Assembly (NCBI GenBank): GCA_902568235.1
Contig: CACFPS010000005.1
Span: forward strand, 1-64,000
Length of the DNA: 64,000 bases
Direction of reading: 5' to 3'
Source: an uncultured Pelagibacteraceae bacterium
Lineage (GTDB): Bacteria; Pseudomonadota; Alphaproteobacteria; Pelagibacterales; Pelagibacteraceae
The notes under the pieces were generated by a model that was not told the DNA's origin, did no database searches, and saw only the letters and a list, made by a program, of their open reading frames with translations. A program made the position numbers and the translations under genes. Below are positions 26,355-34,041 of the stretch, one piece after another. How positions within the stretch are numbered: the first letter of the stretch is position 1; each line of letters begins with the position of its first letter.

Positions 26355-27785
26355 ATGAATCAAATAAATATAATAAGTCAATCGTCAGCAATTTTATTAA
26401 TTTTAGCACTTAGTATAATTTTTGTGTTTGTTGGTATTTTTTATTCAAAAAATCATCAGGGATTGAATAATTATTTAATAGCAAATAGATCTATAGGTAC
26501 TTTCTCACTAACAGCGAGTTTAGTATCTTCAGCTTTAGGTACATGGATTTTATTCGGTCCTGCTTCGGCCGCAACATGGGGTGGTATCGGAGCTGTTATT
26601 GGATATTCTCTAGGCACAGCTTTTCCATTATTTATTTTAATTTTTTTAGGGCAAAAATTTAGAAAGCTTTATCCCAATGGTAAAACTTTAATTGAATTAA
26701 TAAGACTTAGATTTGGTAATAAATTATTTAAACTAATATTACTTCTTTCTATTTTTTATATGACAATATTTTTAATAGCAGAAGTTACAGCCATATCTAT
26801 TTTAATTAAATATATTTCAGGTACGGATCTTTGGATCACAGCTTTAATAATAATATTCTGTTCTTTAATATATACACTTTACGGTGGTTTAAGAGCCTCA
26901 ATCTTTACTGATAATTTGCAATTTTTAATTATTTTTTTACTTTTAATTATTTGTTTTTCTTATCTTATATCTTTCAATTCAAATGATTTTAATTTCAATT
27001 TTATAAATAATAATAAGCCAAATTTATTAAGCACATTTTATATTCCCAATTATACAGCAGGTTTAACATTTTTTATAGCGGTAGCTGCTACAAATTTATT
27101 TCATCAGGGAAATTGGCAACGAGTTTATGCAGCTAAAAACAATAAAGTTCTAAAAAAAAGTTTAATTGCATCATTCATAATCATTATTCCTATTGTTTTT
27201 ATGATGGGATTTAGTGGTTTAATTTCATCATCTCAAAATACTAACGTAACAGCTGATCTTGCTTTCTTTTTTTTAATTTTTAAAGAACAAACTTTTGTCC
27301 TATCTATAATTGTGTTAGTTTTAGCTATATCATTAACTATTAGCAGTATAGATACGCTTATAAATGCAATTTCTAGTCTTGTTGTTGTAGATGGAAATTC
27401 AATTATAAAATATAAGGGAAATTATTTGCACCTATCAAAAAAAATAATTGTTTTTTTATCAATAATCGCTTTTTTTTTTGCATCAAAAGGGCTTAGTATT
27501 TTATATTTATTTTTACTTGCAGATTTATTTTGCTGTGCAGCAGTATTAAGTGTTTTTTATGGTTTCTATACTAAATTTTTAAATGAAAAAAATATCTATA
27601 TATCGATTTTAATTGGTTTAATTGGTGGATTGTTATTATTTCCAAGTCCAGATTTTTCTAAATCAATATTAATAGGAATTATTTTACCACCAGATATTTT
27701 TCCATCTATAATCACACAATCTCTATTATTTTCTTCTTTTTTAGTTGCTACATTTTTACCTATAATTTCATGGAGAATTAAATAA
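26355..27785 (+). CDS. thiV: Sodium/solute symporter, ThiV-type thiamin-precursor transporter
   Basis: A 476-residue SSF (sodium:solute symporter) protein with about 13 helices: LNNYLIANRSIGTFSLTASL, the start of TM2 VSSALGTWILFGPASAATWG, and NLFHQGNWQRVYAAKNNK are typical. It begins three bases after a TPP riboswitch, which is the defining context of thiV in SAR11; published work on Pelagibacter links this gene to uptake of the pyrimidine precursor HMP. No thiamin synthesis genes are near. Substrate assignment rests on this context, not on residues. Confidence 0.87.
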   Translation: MNQINIISQSSAILLILALSIIFVFVGIFYSKNHQGLNNYLIANRSIGTFSLTASLVSSALGTWILFGPASAATWGGIGAVIGYSLGTAFPLFILIFLGQKFRKLYPNGKTLIELIRLRFGNKLFKLILLLSIFYMTIFLIAEVTAISILIKYISGTDLWITALIIIFCSLIYTLYGGLRASIFTDNLQFLIIFLLLIICFSYLISFNSNDFNFNFINNNKPNLLSTFYIPNYTAGLTFFIAVAATNLFHQGNWQRVYAAKNNKVLKKSLIASFIIIIPIVFMMGFSGLISSSQNTNVTADLAFFFLIFKEQTFVLSIIVLVLAISLTISSIDTLINAISSLVVVDGNSIIKYKGNYLHLSKKIIVFLSIIAFFFASKGLSILYLFLLADLFCCAAVLSVFYGFYTKFLNEKNIYISILIGLIGGLLLFPSPDFSKSILIGIILPPDIFPSIITQSLLFSSFLVATFLPIISWRIK

Positions 27786-27827
27786 TTTGAACTTTTATTA
27801 ACTGTCTGATTGATATACAGTCATTAA

Positions 27828-28937
27828 ATGTTTAGTTTTATTATACCTTTTATAATATTAATTCTTGTAGTTGTTTTTATACATGAATATGGGCACTATT
27901 ACTTTGCTAAAAGATATGGCGTTGGCGTGACAGATTTTTCTATAGGGTTTGGAAGTGAAATTTTTGGCTGGAATGATAAATCCGGTACAAGATGGAAAAT
28001 ATGCTGGATACCTTTAGGAGGTTATGTTAAATTCTTTGGAGACAGAAATGTTTTTTCTCAATCGGATCAAGAAGAATTATTAAAAAAATATAATAAAGAC
28101 GACCAAGAAAAACTTTTTGTAACTAAACCTTTATATCAAAGATCCCTCATAGTTTTTGGAGGACCTTTAGCCAACTTTATATTAGCTGTAATTATTTTTT
28201 CTTTTATTTATATGTTTTCAGGTAAAGATTTTACTCCTGCTATAATAAATGAAGTTCAAAAAGATAGTCCAGCTGAAATTGCTGGAATGAAGTCTAATGA
28301 TATAATTCTTGAAATAGATAATAACAAAGTAGAAAGTATTCTGGATGTTTCAAAATTTATCACCACGTCAACTTCAGAATTTATTCAATTTAAATTATCC
28401 AGATATGATCAAGAATTAATTTTGAAAGTCAAACCTAATATTGTTGAAGATGAAGATAATTTAGGAAACAAAATAAAAAGAAGAATGATAGGAATTAAAT
28501 TAAGCGCTTATAATAACAAAATTAATCATATAAAACTTGGTCCAGGACAAGCTTTAATTCAATCTATAAATGAAGTTTACTTTGTGACACTTTCATCTTT
28601 AAAATATCTAGGTTCAATGATGACAGGTTCTGGTGATAGCTCTCAACTAGGCGGTCCAATTAGAATAGCTAAGATTTCTGGACAAGTAGCTGAATTTGGT
28701 CTCATTCCCTTTATTAGTATGATGGCATACATATCTATAAGTTTGGGATTGATTAATTTATTTCCTATACCTTTGTTAGATGGTGGACATCTAATGTTTT
28801 ATGCTTTTGAAAAATTACTTGGTCGTCCGTTAAGCAAAAATATTCAAGAAGGTTTTTTTCGAATCGGAATGTTTTTATTGATATCTTTGATGTTTTTTGC
28901 AACCTTTAACGATCTTAAAGATTTAGGCTTATTTTAA
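27828..28937 (+). CDS. rseP: Site-2 protease RseP
   Basis: A 369-residue intramembrane zinc metalloprotease. The first helix holds VVVFIHEYGHYYFAKRYGVG with the H-E-x-x-H zinc motif; a PDZ domain follows at about 125-205 (VQKDSPAEIAGMKSNDIILE) and the last helices carry NLFPIPLLDGGHLMFY with the third zinc ligand. RseP cuts membrane-bound anti-sigma factors and signal-peptide remnants. The family normally sits near bamA/lpx genes; here it follows thiV after 42 bases and is followed by HU. Confidence 0.95.
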   Translation: MFSFIIPFIILILVVVFIHEYGHYYFAKRYGVGVTDFSIGFGSEIFGWNDKSGTRWKICWIPLGGYVKFFGDRNVFSQSDQEELLKKYNKDDQEKLFVTKPLYQRSLIVFGGPLANFILAVIIFSFIYMFSGKDFTPAIINEVQKDSPAEIAGMKSNDIILEIDNNKVESILDVSKFITTSTSEFIQFKLSRYDQELILKVKPNIVEDEDNLGNKIKRRMIGIKLSAYNNKINHIKLGPGQALIQSINEVYFVTLSSLKYLGSMMTGSGDSSQLGGPIRIAKISGQVAEFGLIPFISMMAYISISLGLINLFPIPLLDGGHLMFYAFEKLLGRPLSKNIQEGFFRIGMFLLISLMFFATFNDLKDLGLF

Positions 28938-28938
28938 G

Positions 28939-28963
28939 GGTTTTTTGAGTCATTAAAAAAACC
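28939..28963 (+). terminator. Short A/T hairpin after rseP
   Basis: GGTTTTTT (28939-28946) pairs with AAAAAACC (28956-28963) around a nine-base loop, two bases after the rseP stop. No T run follows, and the stem is A/T-rich, so termination is uncertain. A second weak pair, AAAATAAC with GTTATTTT, lies in 28968-29009 and is followed by a few T's; the rest of the gap up to HU holds the HU promoter region but no clear -35/-10 pair. Confidence 0.35.
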
Positions 28964-29090
28964 GCATAAAATAACAACTATTAACCACAATATATTGTAG
29001 TTATTTTTTAATAAAACACTAAAAAAAAGCTTGAATTATCAACGATTTTGTTAAGTATGCATTCATAAACCTATAAAAACCGGAGCTAAA

Positions 29091-29366
29091 ATGAATAAAA
29101 AACAATTGGTTGCTAAATTAGCTGGATCTTTAAACCAAAGTAAAGCTGACGCTGAGCGTACTTTTGATACAATTACCAATACAATTTTGGATGCATTAAA
29201 AGGAGATGATTCTGTAAAAATTGCTGGTTTTGGCACTTATAAGGTAGCTAAAAGAAAAGCTCGAATTGGACGTAATCCTAGAACAGGAGAACAAATTCAA
29301 ATCGCAGCATCTCAAAAAGTAAAATTTTTGCCTGCAAAAGCACTTAAAGAAGTTTTCAATAAATAA
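29091..29366 (+). CDS. hup: HU-family DNA-binding protein
   Basis: A 91-residue HU protein: MNKKQLVAKLAGSLNQSKAD, VKIAGFGTYKVAKRKARIGR, the arm tip GRNPRTGEQIQI and a C-terminal KVKFLPAKALKEVF. It has the R-N-P-x-T-G arm that bends DNA. Full length, with a CCGGAG ribosome-binding site ahead of the ATG. It stands alone, with its own spacers on both sides, as usual for this abundant nucleoid protein. Confidence 0.96.
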   Translation: MNKKQLVAKLAGSLNQSKADAERTFDTITNTILDALKGDDSVKIAGFGTYKVAKRKARIGRNPRTGEQIQIAASQKVKFLPAKALKEVFNK

Positions 29367-29375
29367 ACTTTTTTT

Positions 29376-29423
29376 AACAGCCTTTATTAATTAATAATAA
29401 ATTTAATTTTAATAAAGGCTGTT
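29376..29423 (+). terminator. Perfect 15-bp stem-loop after HU, without a T run
   Basis: AACAGCCTTTATTAA (29376-29390) is the exact reverse complement of TTAATAAAGGCTGTT (29409-29423), with an 18-base A/T loop. It starts nine bases after the HU stop. The bases after the stem are ACTATATGC rather than T's; T's precede the stem. It may end the HU transcript or protect its 3' end. Confidence 0.6.
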
Positions 29424-29494
29424 ACTATATGCAATTAGCGCATATCTATTTTTAAACAAAATCAATAGTTCTCAGTTTAATTATATTTATAAGG

Positions 29495-29517
29495 AACTCC
29501 ATTAATTCAATGGAGTT
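29495..29517 (+). promoter_or_regulatory. Hairpin covering the amt ribosome-binding site
   Basis: AACTCCATT (29495-29503) pairs with AATGGAGTT (29509-29517) around a five-base loop. The right arm contains GGAG at 29512-29515, eight bases before the amt ATG, so the ribosome-binding site would be hidden when the stem forms. A second AAGGA lies just left of the stem. Upstream, ATATGC/GCATAT at 29427-29445 is a small palindrome of unknown meaning. Confidence 0.5.
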
Positions 29518-29523
29518 ATAATA

Positions 29524-30822
29524 ATGTATTTAACTAAAAAATTAAAAATAATCATTTTAAGTTTTATTTTTTTTCTGGCATATGCCAAAACAAGTTATGC
29601 AGAAACAACGTTGTCTGAGGAAGGACAATATATTTTTAATTCACTAGCTTTTTATATAGGTGGAGTTCTGGTAGCATTTATGGCAGCAGGATTTTGTATG
29701 TTGGAAAGTGGATTGGTTACTACAAAAAGTGTATCAACAATAGCAGCCAAAAATATTGGAAAATTCGCTATAGCATCAATTATATTCTTTTTCTTTGGTT
29801 ATAATTTAGCATATGGAATACCTGAGGGTGGTTTTGTAGGAAATCTCGAATTATGGAGCGATAATTCAAAAATTGGAACAGGATATTCGGATAGTTCTGA
29901 TTTTTTCTTCCAGGTTATGTTTGTATGTGCAACTGTATCTATAGTCTCAGGAGCGGTAGCAGAAAGAATTAAAATTTGGCCATTCTTTATTTTTGCAGTT
30001 GTAATGGCGGGATTTATTTATCCTGTATCAATGGGATGGCAATGGGGAGGTGGATGGTTAAGCAGTTCAGGGTTTTCTGATTTTGCAGGCTCAACTTTAG
30101 TTCATGCATGTGGAGGATCGGCTGCATTAGCTGGTGTTATAGTTTTAGGATCTAGACAAGGAAGATTCGGTGCTAAAGGTGAAAAAAAATCATTAGTTCC
30201 TTTTGCAGCTTCAAGTATACCATTGGTAACTCTAGGCACTTTTTTACTTTGGTTTGGATGGTTTGGATTTAATGGTTTTAGCCAACTTGCTATGGGAACT
30301 TTTGATGATATTAACGCGATAAATAAAATTGCAGTAAATACACATTTAGCAGGTTCTGCCGGAGTGGTGGCTGGAGCGGTTCTAACTCGTTTATTAGGTG
30401 GTAAAACTGATATTATCATGATGCTTAATGGTGCGCTAGCAGGATTAGTTGCAATTACAGCTGAACCACTTACACCAACTCCGTTCGTGGCAATCATAAT
30501 TGGCTCAATAGGAGCGATCATAATGTATTTTGGAACTAAATTTTTAGAAAAACTACAACTTGATGATGTTGTAGGTGCAATTCCTGTCCATATGTTTGCG
30601 GGAATATTTGGAACATTGGCAGTACCTATAACTAACTCCGAAGTAAATTTTGGAGTTCAAATTGTAGGAGTAGTTTCAGTTTGTTTATTTAGTTTTATTC
30701 TTTCATACGTTGTTTTTAAAATTATGAAACAAACAATTGGCTTAAGAATAAGTAAGGAAGCCGAAAAACTTGGAACCGATAAAGCAGAAGTTGGAGTAGT
30801 AGCTTATTCTATTAGAGATTAA
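29524..30822 (+). CDS. amt: Ammonium transporter
   Basis: A 432-residue Amt protein with a signal-like N-terminus (to about residue 26) and 11 helices. Typical segments are FMAAGFCMLESGLVTTKSVS, FFGYNLAYGIPEGG, AGSTLVHACGGSAALAGVIV (with the first pore His), FGWFGFNGFSQL and NTHLAGSAGVVAGAVLT, and VVGAIPVHMFAGIFGTLAVP (second pore His). It takes up ammonium at low concentration. No glnK is adjacent. The start is covered by a hairpin that could regulate translation. Confidence 0.95.
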   Translation: MYLTKKLKIIILSFIFFLAYAKTSYAETTLSEEGQYIFNSLAFYIGGVLVAFMAAGFCMLESGLVTTKSVSTIAAKNIGKFAIASIIFFFFGYNLAYGIPEGGFVGNLELWSDNSKIGTGYSDSSDFFFQVMFVCATVSIVSGAVAERIKIWPFFIFAVVMAGFIYPVSMGWQWGGGWLSSSGFSDFAGSTLVHACGGSAALAGVIVLGSRQGRFGAKGEKKSLVPFAASSIPLVTLGTFLLWFGWFGFNGFSQLAMGTFDDINAINKIAVNTHLAGSAGVVAGAVLTRLLGGKTDIIMMLNGALAGLVAITAEPLTPTPFVAIIIGSIGAIIMYFGTKFLEKLQLDDVVGAIPVHMFAGIFGTLAVPITNSEVNFGVQIVGVVSVCLFSFILSYVVFKIMKQTIGLRISKEAEKLGTDKAEVGVVAYSIRD

Positions 30823-30852
30823 TGGCTTTCTTATCTCTCCCATAAGTTAAGT

Positions 30853-30880
30853 TAAAGGGTCTTAGTTTTAAGGCCCTTTA
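30853..30880 (+). terminator. Stem-loop after amt
   Basis: TAAAGGGTCTTA (30853-30864) pairs with TAAGGCCCTTTA (30869-30880), 12 pairs with one G-U, around a GTTT loop, 31 bases after the amt stop. It is followed by AATAAAAAAAA rather than T's on the plus strand. It lies between convergent amt and the peroxiredoxin gene and could serve either mRNA end. Nothing else is seen in 30881-30958. Confidence 0.6.
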
Positions 30881-30958
30881 AATAAAAAAAATGAATCTTT
30901 GACTTACCTTTCTTTAGTTAAAAGTAAATTTACAATTGAAAGTCAAAAGACCTCTATT

Positions 30959-31423
30959 TTATTGGTTTTTAATATAATCAAGAACTTCTTTAGCATGATC
31001 TTTGACTTTTACTGATCTCCATTCTTTAATAACTTTGTTATTTTTGATTAAAAAAGTACTTCTTATTAAGCCCATAAATTCTCTACCCATAAACTTCTTT
31101 TTTCCCCATACTTTATAGTCTTTAATTGTATCTTTTTTTTCATCAGCCAAAAGATCAAACTTTATTTTATATTTTTGTCTAAATTTTTCATGACTTTTTA
31201 TGTCATCTTTGGAAATTCCAAGAACCAAACAGTCTAATTTTTTAAATTTGGATAATAATGCATTAAAATCATTTGTTTCAATGGTACACCCAGGTGTATC
31301 ATCTTTTGGATAAAAGTAGATTAAAACATATTTATTTTTCAGTTTTTTTAATTCTACTATTTTTTTACTTGTAGATTGTAGTTTAAAGTTAGGAGCCTTG
31401 TTTGATTTTAATTTTTTTAACAT
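30959..31423 (-). CDS. bcp: Peroxiredoxin, Bcp/PrxQ type
   Basis: A 154-residue thiol peroxidase. The catalytic site is FYPKDDTPGCTIETNDFNAL with the peroxidatic Cys in T-P-G-C-T; the resolving Cys five residues on, seen in many PrxQ proteins, is absent here (C-T-I-E-T-N), so it is a one-Cys form unless C85-region (LDCLVLGIS) serves. The end IRSTFLIKNNKVIKEWRSVKVKDHA is normal. It reduces peroxides in the cytoplasm. It is divergent from the rhodanese gene across 44 bases. Confidence 0.9.
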   Translation of the reverse strand: MLKKLKSNKAPNFKLQSTSKKIVELKKLKNKYVLIYFYPKDDTPGCTIETNDFNALLSKFKKLDCLVLGISKDDIKSHEKFRQKYKIKFDLLADEKKDTIKDYKVWGKKKFMGREFMGLIRSTFLIKNNKVIKEWRSVKVKDHAKEVLDYIKNQ

Positions 31424-31467
31424 AATTTATTATAGTAATTTATTTTTTTTTAATGTAATAAATTTTT

Positions 31468-31854
31468 ATGAAGATAAAATCACCTCAAGATCTTGTCGCA
31501 GATGCTTTAACAACAGTTAAAACAATCACGCCAAAAGAAGCATTAAAATTAACAAATGAAAATAAATGTAATTTAATTGATATCAGGGATGCTGTTGAGC
31601 TTCAAAGACTGGGCAGAATTGAAAACTCTTATCACATACCTAGAGGCTTGCTAGAATTTTCAATTCATCCTGAAAGCGCTTTTGTAATAAATCAAAAATT
31701 AGATCTTAACAAAGAAACTGTATTATTTTGTGCCGCAGGAGGAAGATCGGCTTTGGCAGCAAAAACACTTAAAGAAATGGGTTTTGAAAATGTATCACAT
31801 GTTGAAGGTGGTTTTGGATTGATGCAGAACTCAGGTTTTAAAGTCATAAAATAA
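31468..31854 (+). CDS. Rhodanese-domain protein
   Basis: A 128-residue single-domain rhodanese. NLIDIRDAVELQRLGRIENS, the active-site loop with the persulfide-forming Cys in VLFCAAGGRSALAAKTL, and ENVSHVEGGFGLM are all present. It transfers sulfane sulfur, for example from thiosulfate. It stands alone between the peroxiredoxin and a minus-strand membrane-protein gene. It could work with the YeeE/YedE-type transporter genes at 5-6 kb, but there is no direct link. Confidence 0.88.
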   Translation: MKIKSPQDLVADALTTVKTITPKEALKLTNENKCNLIDIRDAVELQRLGRIENSYHIPRGLLEFSIHPESAFVINQKLDLNKETVLFCAAGGRSALAAKTLKEMGFENVSHVEGGFGLMQNSGFKVIK

Positions 31855-31860
31855 ATTAAT

Positions 31861-32334
31861 TTAATCAAATAACGTTATTTTTTTTGCAAAAAATATTCTT
31901 AAAAACCAGTAGAGAACAATTCCTATTGGACCCACAAAGTAAGTAATAATCAGTGGAAAAAAAATTAAAAATTTTGACATATTTATTTTTTGACTATCTT
32001 TAACTATCCAGGAACCGCAAAATAGATTTATTGATAGAAAATGAATCCAAAATAAAACTAAAAAAGCTTCATTTTCAAATAAATCTATCAGCTCATATAA
32101 ACCTAAATATAAATTAAAATTTTCAAAAAAATTAAATCCAGTAGTAAAAAAATAATAAAATAAATATATATAGACAGAACCTAAAATTACTAAAGGAATA
32201 ATTGAAGTTACAAATAATCCACATATTTTTGATTGTGGAAAAAATATTAATACAAACCAAAAAGGAATAATTCCAATATTTAACCACAAATATATCATCT
32301 CAATACTAAAGAATGTAGCTATTTGTTCAATCAT
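31861..32334 (-). CDS. Membrane protein of about four helices (abscisic acid-deficient-4-like)
   Basis: A 157-residue hydrophobic protein with four predicted helices. WLNIGIIPFWFVLIFFPQSK, a loop FENFNLYLGLYELIDLFEN, FLVLFWIHFLSINLFCGSWI and PLIITYFVGPIGIVLYWFLR resemble the DUF4281/ABA4-like family (the W-x-H-x-x-x-x-D/N-L-F-x-G and F-x-x-G-P-x-G-x-x-x-Y motifs), whose plant member acts in neoxanthin synthesis. Function in bacteria is unknown. It converges with the rhodanese gene with six bases between stops. Confidence 0.6.
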   Translation of the reverse strand: MIEQIATFFSIEMIYLWLNIGIIPFWFVLIFFPQSKICGLFVTSIIPLVILGSVYIYLFYYFFTTGFNFFENFNLYLGLYELIDLFENEAFLVLFWIHFLSINLFCGSWIVKDSQKINMSKFLIFFPLIITYFVGPIGIVLYWFLRIFFAKKITLFD

Positions 32335-32362
32335 TGTATTTTATATTATATTAAATAAATCT

Positions 32363-32926
32363 ATGATTCATATTAAAAATAAAAAAAAAACTCTAAGTGT
32401 AACTGTTGAAGAGATGCGAAATTTTGCATTTAATTATATTGATAAATTCGCACCTTCTAAGCAGCAGTTAAAAACTTATTTACTCAAAAAATATTTGAAA
32501 TCTAAATTTTCTAGTTTGAACAAAAGTAATATTTCAGACCTAATAGAGATAGTTATTGAAGATCTTGAAAAATCTAAATTTATTAATGATAAATTTTATT
32601 CAGATTCAAAAGCTAAAAGTTTAATACAAAAAGGGGCATCAATAAACAAAATTAGAAATTATTTATTGATGAAAGGTGTTGGAGAAAAGTATATCAAAAA
32701 CACTATAGAAAAAATTTATTCAAACAATGAAGATCAAGATTTTTTTTCAGCAATAAAAGTATGTAAAAAAAAAAGAATTGGTCCATCAAGAGACAATGAT
32801 AATAGGGTATTATTTTATAAAAAAGATATTGGTGTTTTAGCAAGATCTGGTTTTAATTTTGAAGTTTCTAGAAGAGTAATGGATTTGGATAAAGATGAGT
32901 ATTTAAAAATTATAAATCTTCTTTAG
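32363..32926 (+). CDS. recX: RecX-family regulatory protein
   Basis: A 187-residue protein matching RecX: RNFAFNYIDKFAPSKQQLKT at the first repeat, IVIEDLEKSKFINDKFYSDS in the middle, KSLIQKGASINKIRNYLLMK, and VLARSGFNFEVSRRVMDLD at the end. RecX binds RecA filaments and modulates recombination. The divergent alphaproteobacterial form has longer N-terminal lead-in, as here. It is not next to recA in this window. Its last 17 bases overlap a minus-strand small ORF. Confidence 0.8.
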   Translation: MIHIKNKKKTLSVTVEEMRNFAFNYIDKFAPSKQQLKTYLLKKYLKSKFSSLNKSNISDLIEIVIEDLEKSKFINDKFYSDSKAKSLIQKGASINKIRNYLLMKGVGEKYIKNTIEKIYSNNEDQDFFSAIKVCKKKRIGPSRDNDNRVLFYKKDIGVLARSGFNFEVSRRVMDLDKDEYLKIINLL

Positions 32927-33059
32927 TTTTTTTATTTTTCTCTTCCAAATAATATTGAATTTTATTTTTAATATAATTTTTTACTAGAACAAAAATTAAC
33001 AACCCAAAAATTGATACCGAAACAATAATAATCAAAATAATTCTTAACTGTTCACTCAT
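32910..33059 (-). CDS. Small 49-residue single-helix membrane protein
   Basis: The minus-strand ATG at 33057-33059 shares one base with the stop of the CysQ gene, and the frame runs to the TAA at 32910-32912. The 49 residues are one strong hydrophobic helix (about 6-27: RIILIIIVSVSIFGLLIFVL) followed by a basic/acidic tail (NYIKNKIQYYLEEKNKKTKE). The stop/start overlap with cysQ supports translation. Function unknown. It overlaps the 3' end of recX on the other strand by 17 bases. Confidence 0.55.
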   Translation of the reverse strand: MSEQLRIILIIIVSVSIFGLLIFVLVKNYIKNKIQYYLEEKNKKTKEDL

Positions 33060-33841
33060 TATAAATTTTTATTTCTTTTAACGATTAAACTTGGGTTTTT
33101 AAAATTTTTCTTTCCATATAAAATTTTGTTACCAGCAAAATCAGTAATAGATCCACCAGCATTTTCAAGTATCGAGTGACCTGCGGCAATATCCCATTCG
33201 CAAGCTCTTGGTTCTGCAACGTAGCCATCATATTCTCCCGTTGCTATTAGACAAAATTTTAGTGAACTTTTCATTCTTATGTGCTCTGTTACACCTAGAT
33301 CTTCATGAATTTTTTTGATTTCTGATTTTAGTTTATTTGAATAAGAAACAAACTTAATTGAATTTTTATTATTTTTTTTTGAACAATCTAACTTTATTAA
33401 TTTTTCATTTGTTAATTCAAAAGAAGCTCCTTTTTCATAGGAGTAAAACATTCTTCGTTTAGATGGAGCATTAATTAATCCAGCTACAGGTTTTCTATTT
33501 AAAATTAAACCTGCATTTATGGTAAATTCTTCTAATTCATTTATATAATCGTAAGTACCATCAATAGGATCAACCAGCCAAAAATTTTGAAGACCTATCA
33601 CAGATTTATTGTCAGAAGTTTCTTCAGATACAATTGGTATATGTGGAGTTAATTTTAATAATTTTTTTGTTACAATTTTATTTACTTCTATATCGCCATT
33701 AGTCACAGGAGTTTTGTCAGATTTTATTTTTTTAATGAGACCTTTTTCTCTTAAATCTAGAGATATCTGTCCAGCATATAAAAAAGTATCAACTAAATCT
33801 TCAACTATATTCTTTAAATTTATATCAAGCATTTTTTTCAA
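33059..33841 (-). CDS. cysQ: 3'(2'),5'-bisphosphate nucleotidase (CysQ-like, inositol monophosphatase family)
   Basis: A 260-residue phosphatase. The metal site comprises PIVSEETSD, FWLVDPIDGTYDYINE and CEWDIAAGHSILENAGG. The pattern EFTINAGLILNRKPVAGLIN after the DPIDGT loop fits CysQ better than SuhB, though inositol monophosphatase or HisN cannot be excluded. CysQ removes PAP, a by-product of sulfate activation. Start is either the ATG at 33841 or the one at 33832; both overlap the small DUF3553 ORF upstream. Confidence 0.8.
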   Translation of the reverse strand: MKKMLDINLKNIVEDLVDTFLYAGQISLDLREKGLIKKIKSDKTPVTNGDIEVNKIVTKKLLKLTPHIPIVSEETSDNKSVIGLQNFWLVDPIDGTYDYINELEEFTINAGLILNRKPVAGLINAPSKRRMFYSYEKGASFELTNEKLIKLDCSKKNNKNSIKFVSYSNKLKSEIKKIHEDLGVTEHIRMKSSLKFCLIATGEYDGYVAEPRACEWDIAAGHSILENAGGSITDFAGNKILYGKKNFKNPSLIVKRNKNL

Positions 33842-34001
33842 TTTTTTTTAATTCTATATATTTAGAATTAATTACTTTTTTTCCCACATTTTCAAAATTT
33901 ACTGTGACTTTTTCTTTTATTATAGATTGTATTTGGCCAATACCCCAATCTTTAGAAGTGGGATTTATAACAAAATCACCTGGCTCAAAATCTAAAATCA
34001 T
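33825..34001 (-). CDS. DUF3553-like small protein
   Basis: The minus-strand ATG at 33999-34001 opens a 58-residue frame ending at 33825-33827. The start MILDFEPGDFVINPTSKDWG followed by IGQIQSIIKEKVTVNFENVG matches the DUF3553 / UvrD-C-terminal-like small beta-barrel (P-G-x-x-V-x-H-P-x-x-x-x-W-G-x-G-x-V). This fold is seen at helicase C-termini and in RNA-polymerase-interacting Tudor-like domains. Its end overlaps the cysQ start by 8-17 bases, so they are co-translated. It is divergent from mnmA across 40 bases. Confidence 0.72.
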   Translation of the reverse strand: MILDFEPGDFVINPTSKDWGIGQIQSIIKEKVTVNFENVGKKVINSKYIELKKIEKNA

Positions 34002-34041
34002 TAATTTAACTTATATTAGAAATAAGTATAAATACCATTAA

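Noticed and set aside
27786..27827. CTGTCTGATTGATATACAG as an operator before rseP
   Set aside because: The inverted arms are short and imperfect, and no regulator motif matches.
29034..29070. Sigma-70 promoter for HU
   Set aside because: A TTGAAT and a TATGCA are present, but the 19-base spacing and weak -10 give no better fit than other A/T-rich stretches.
30102..30521. Minus-strand 139-codon ORF inside amt
   Set aside because: Antisense shadow of conserved amt helices.
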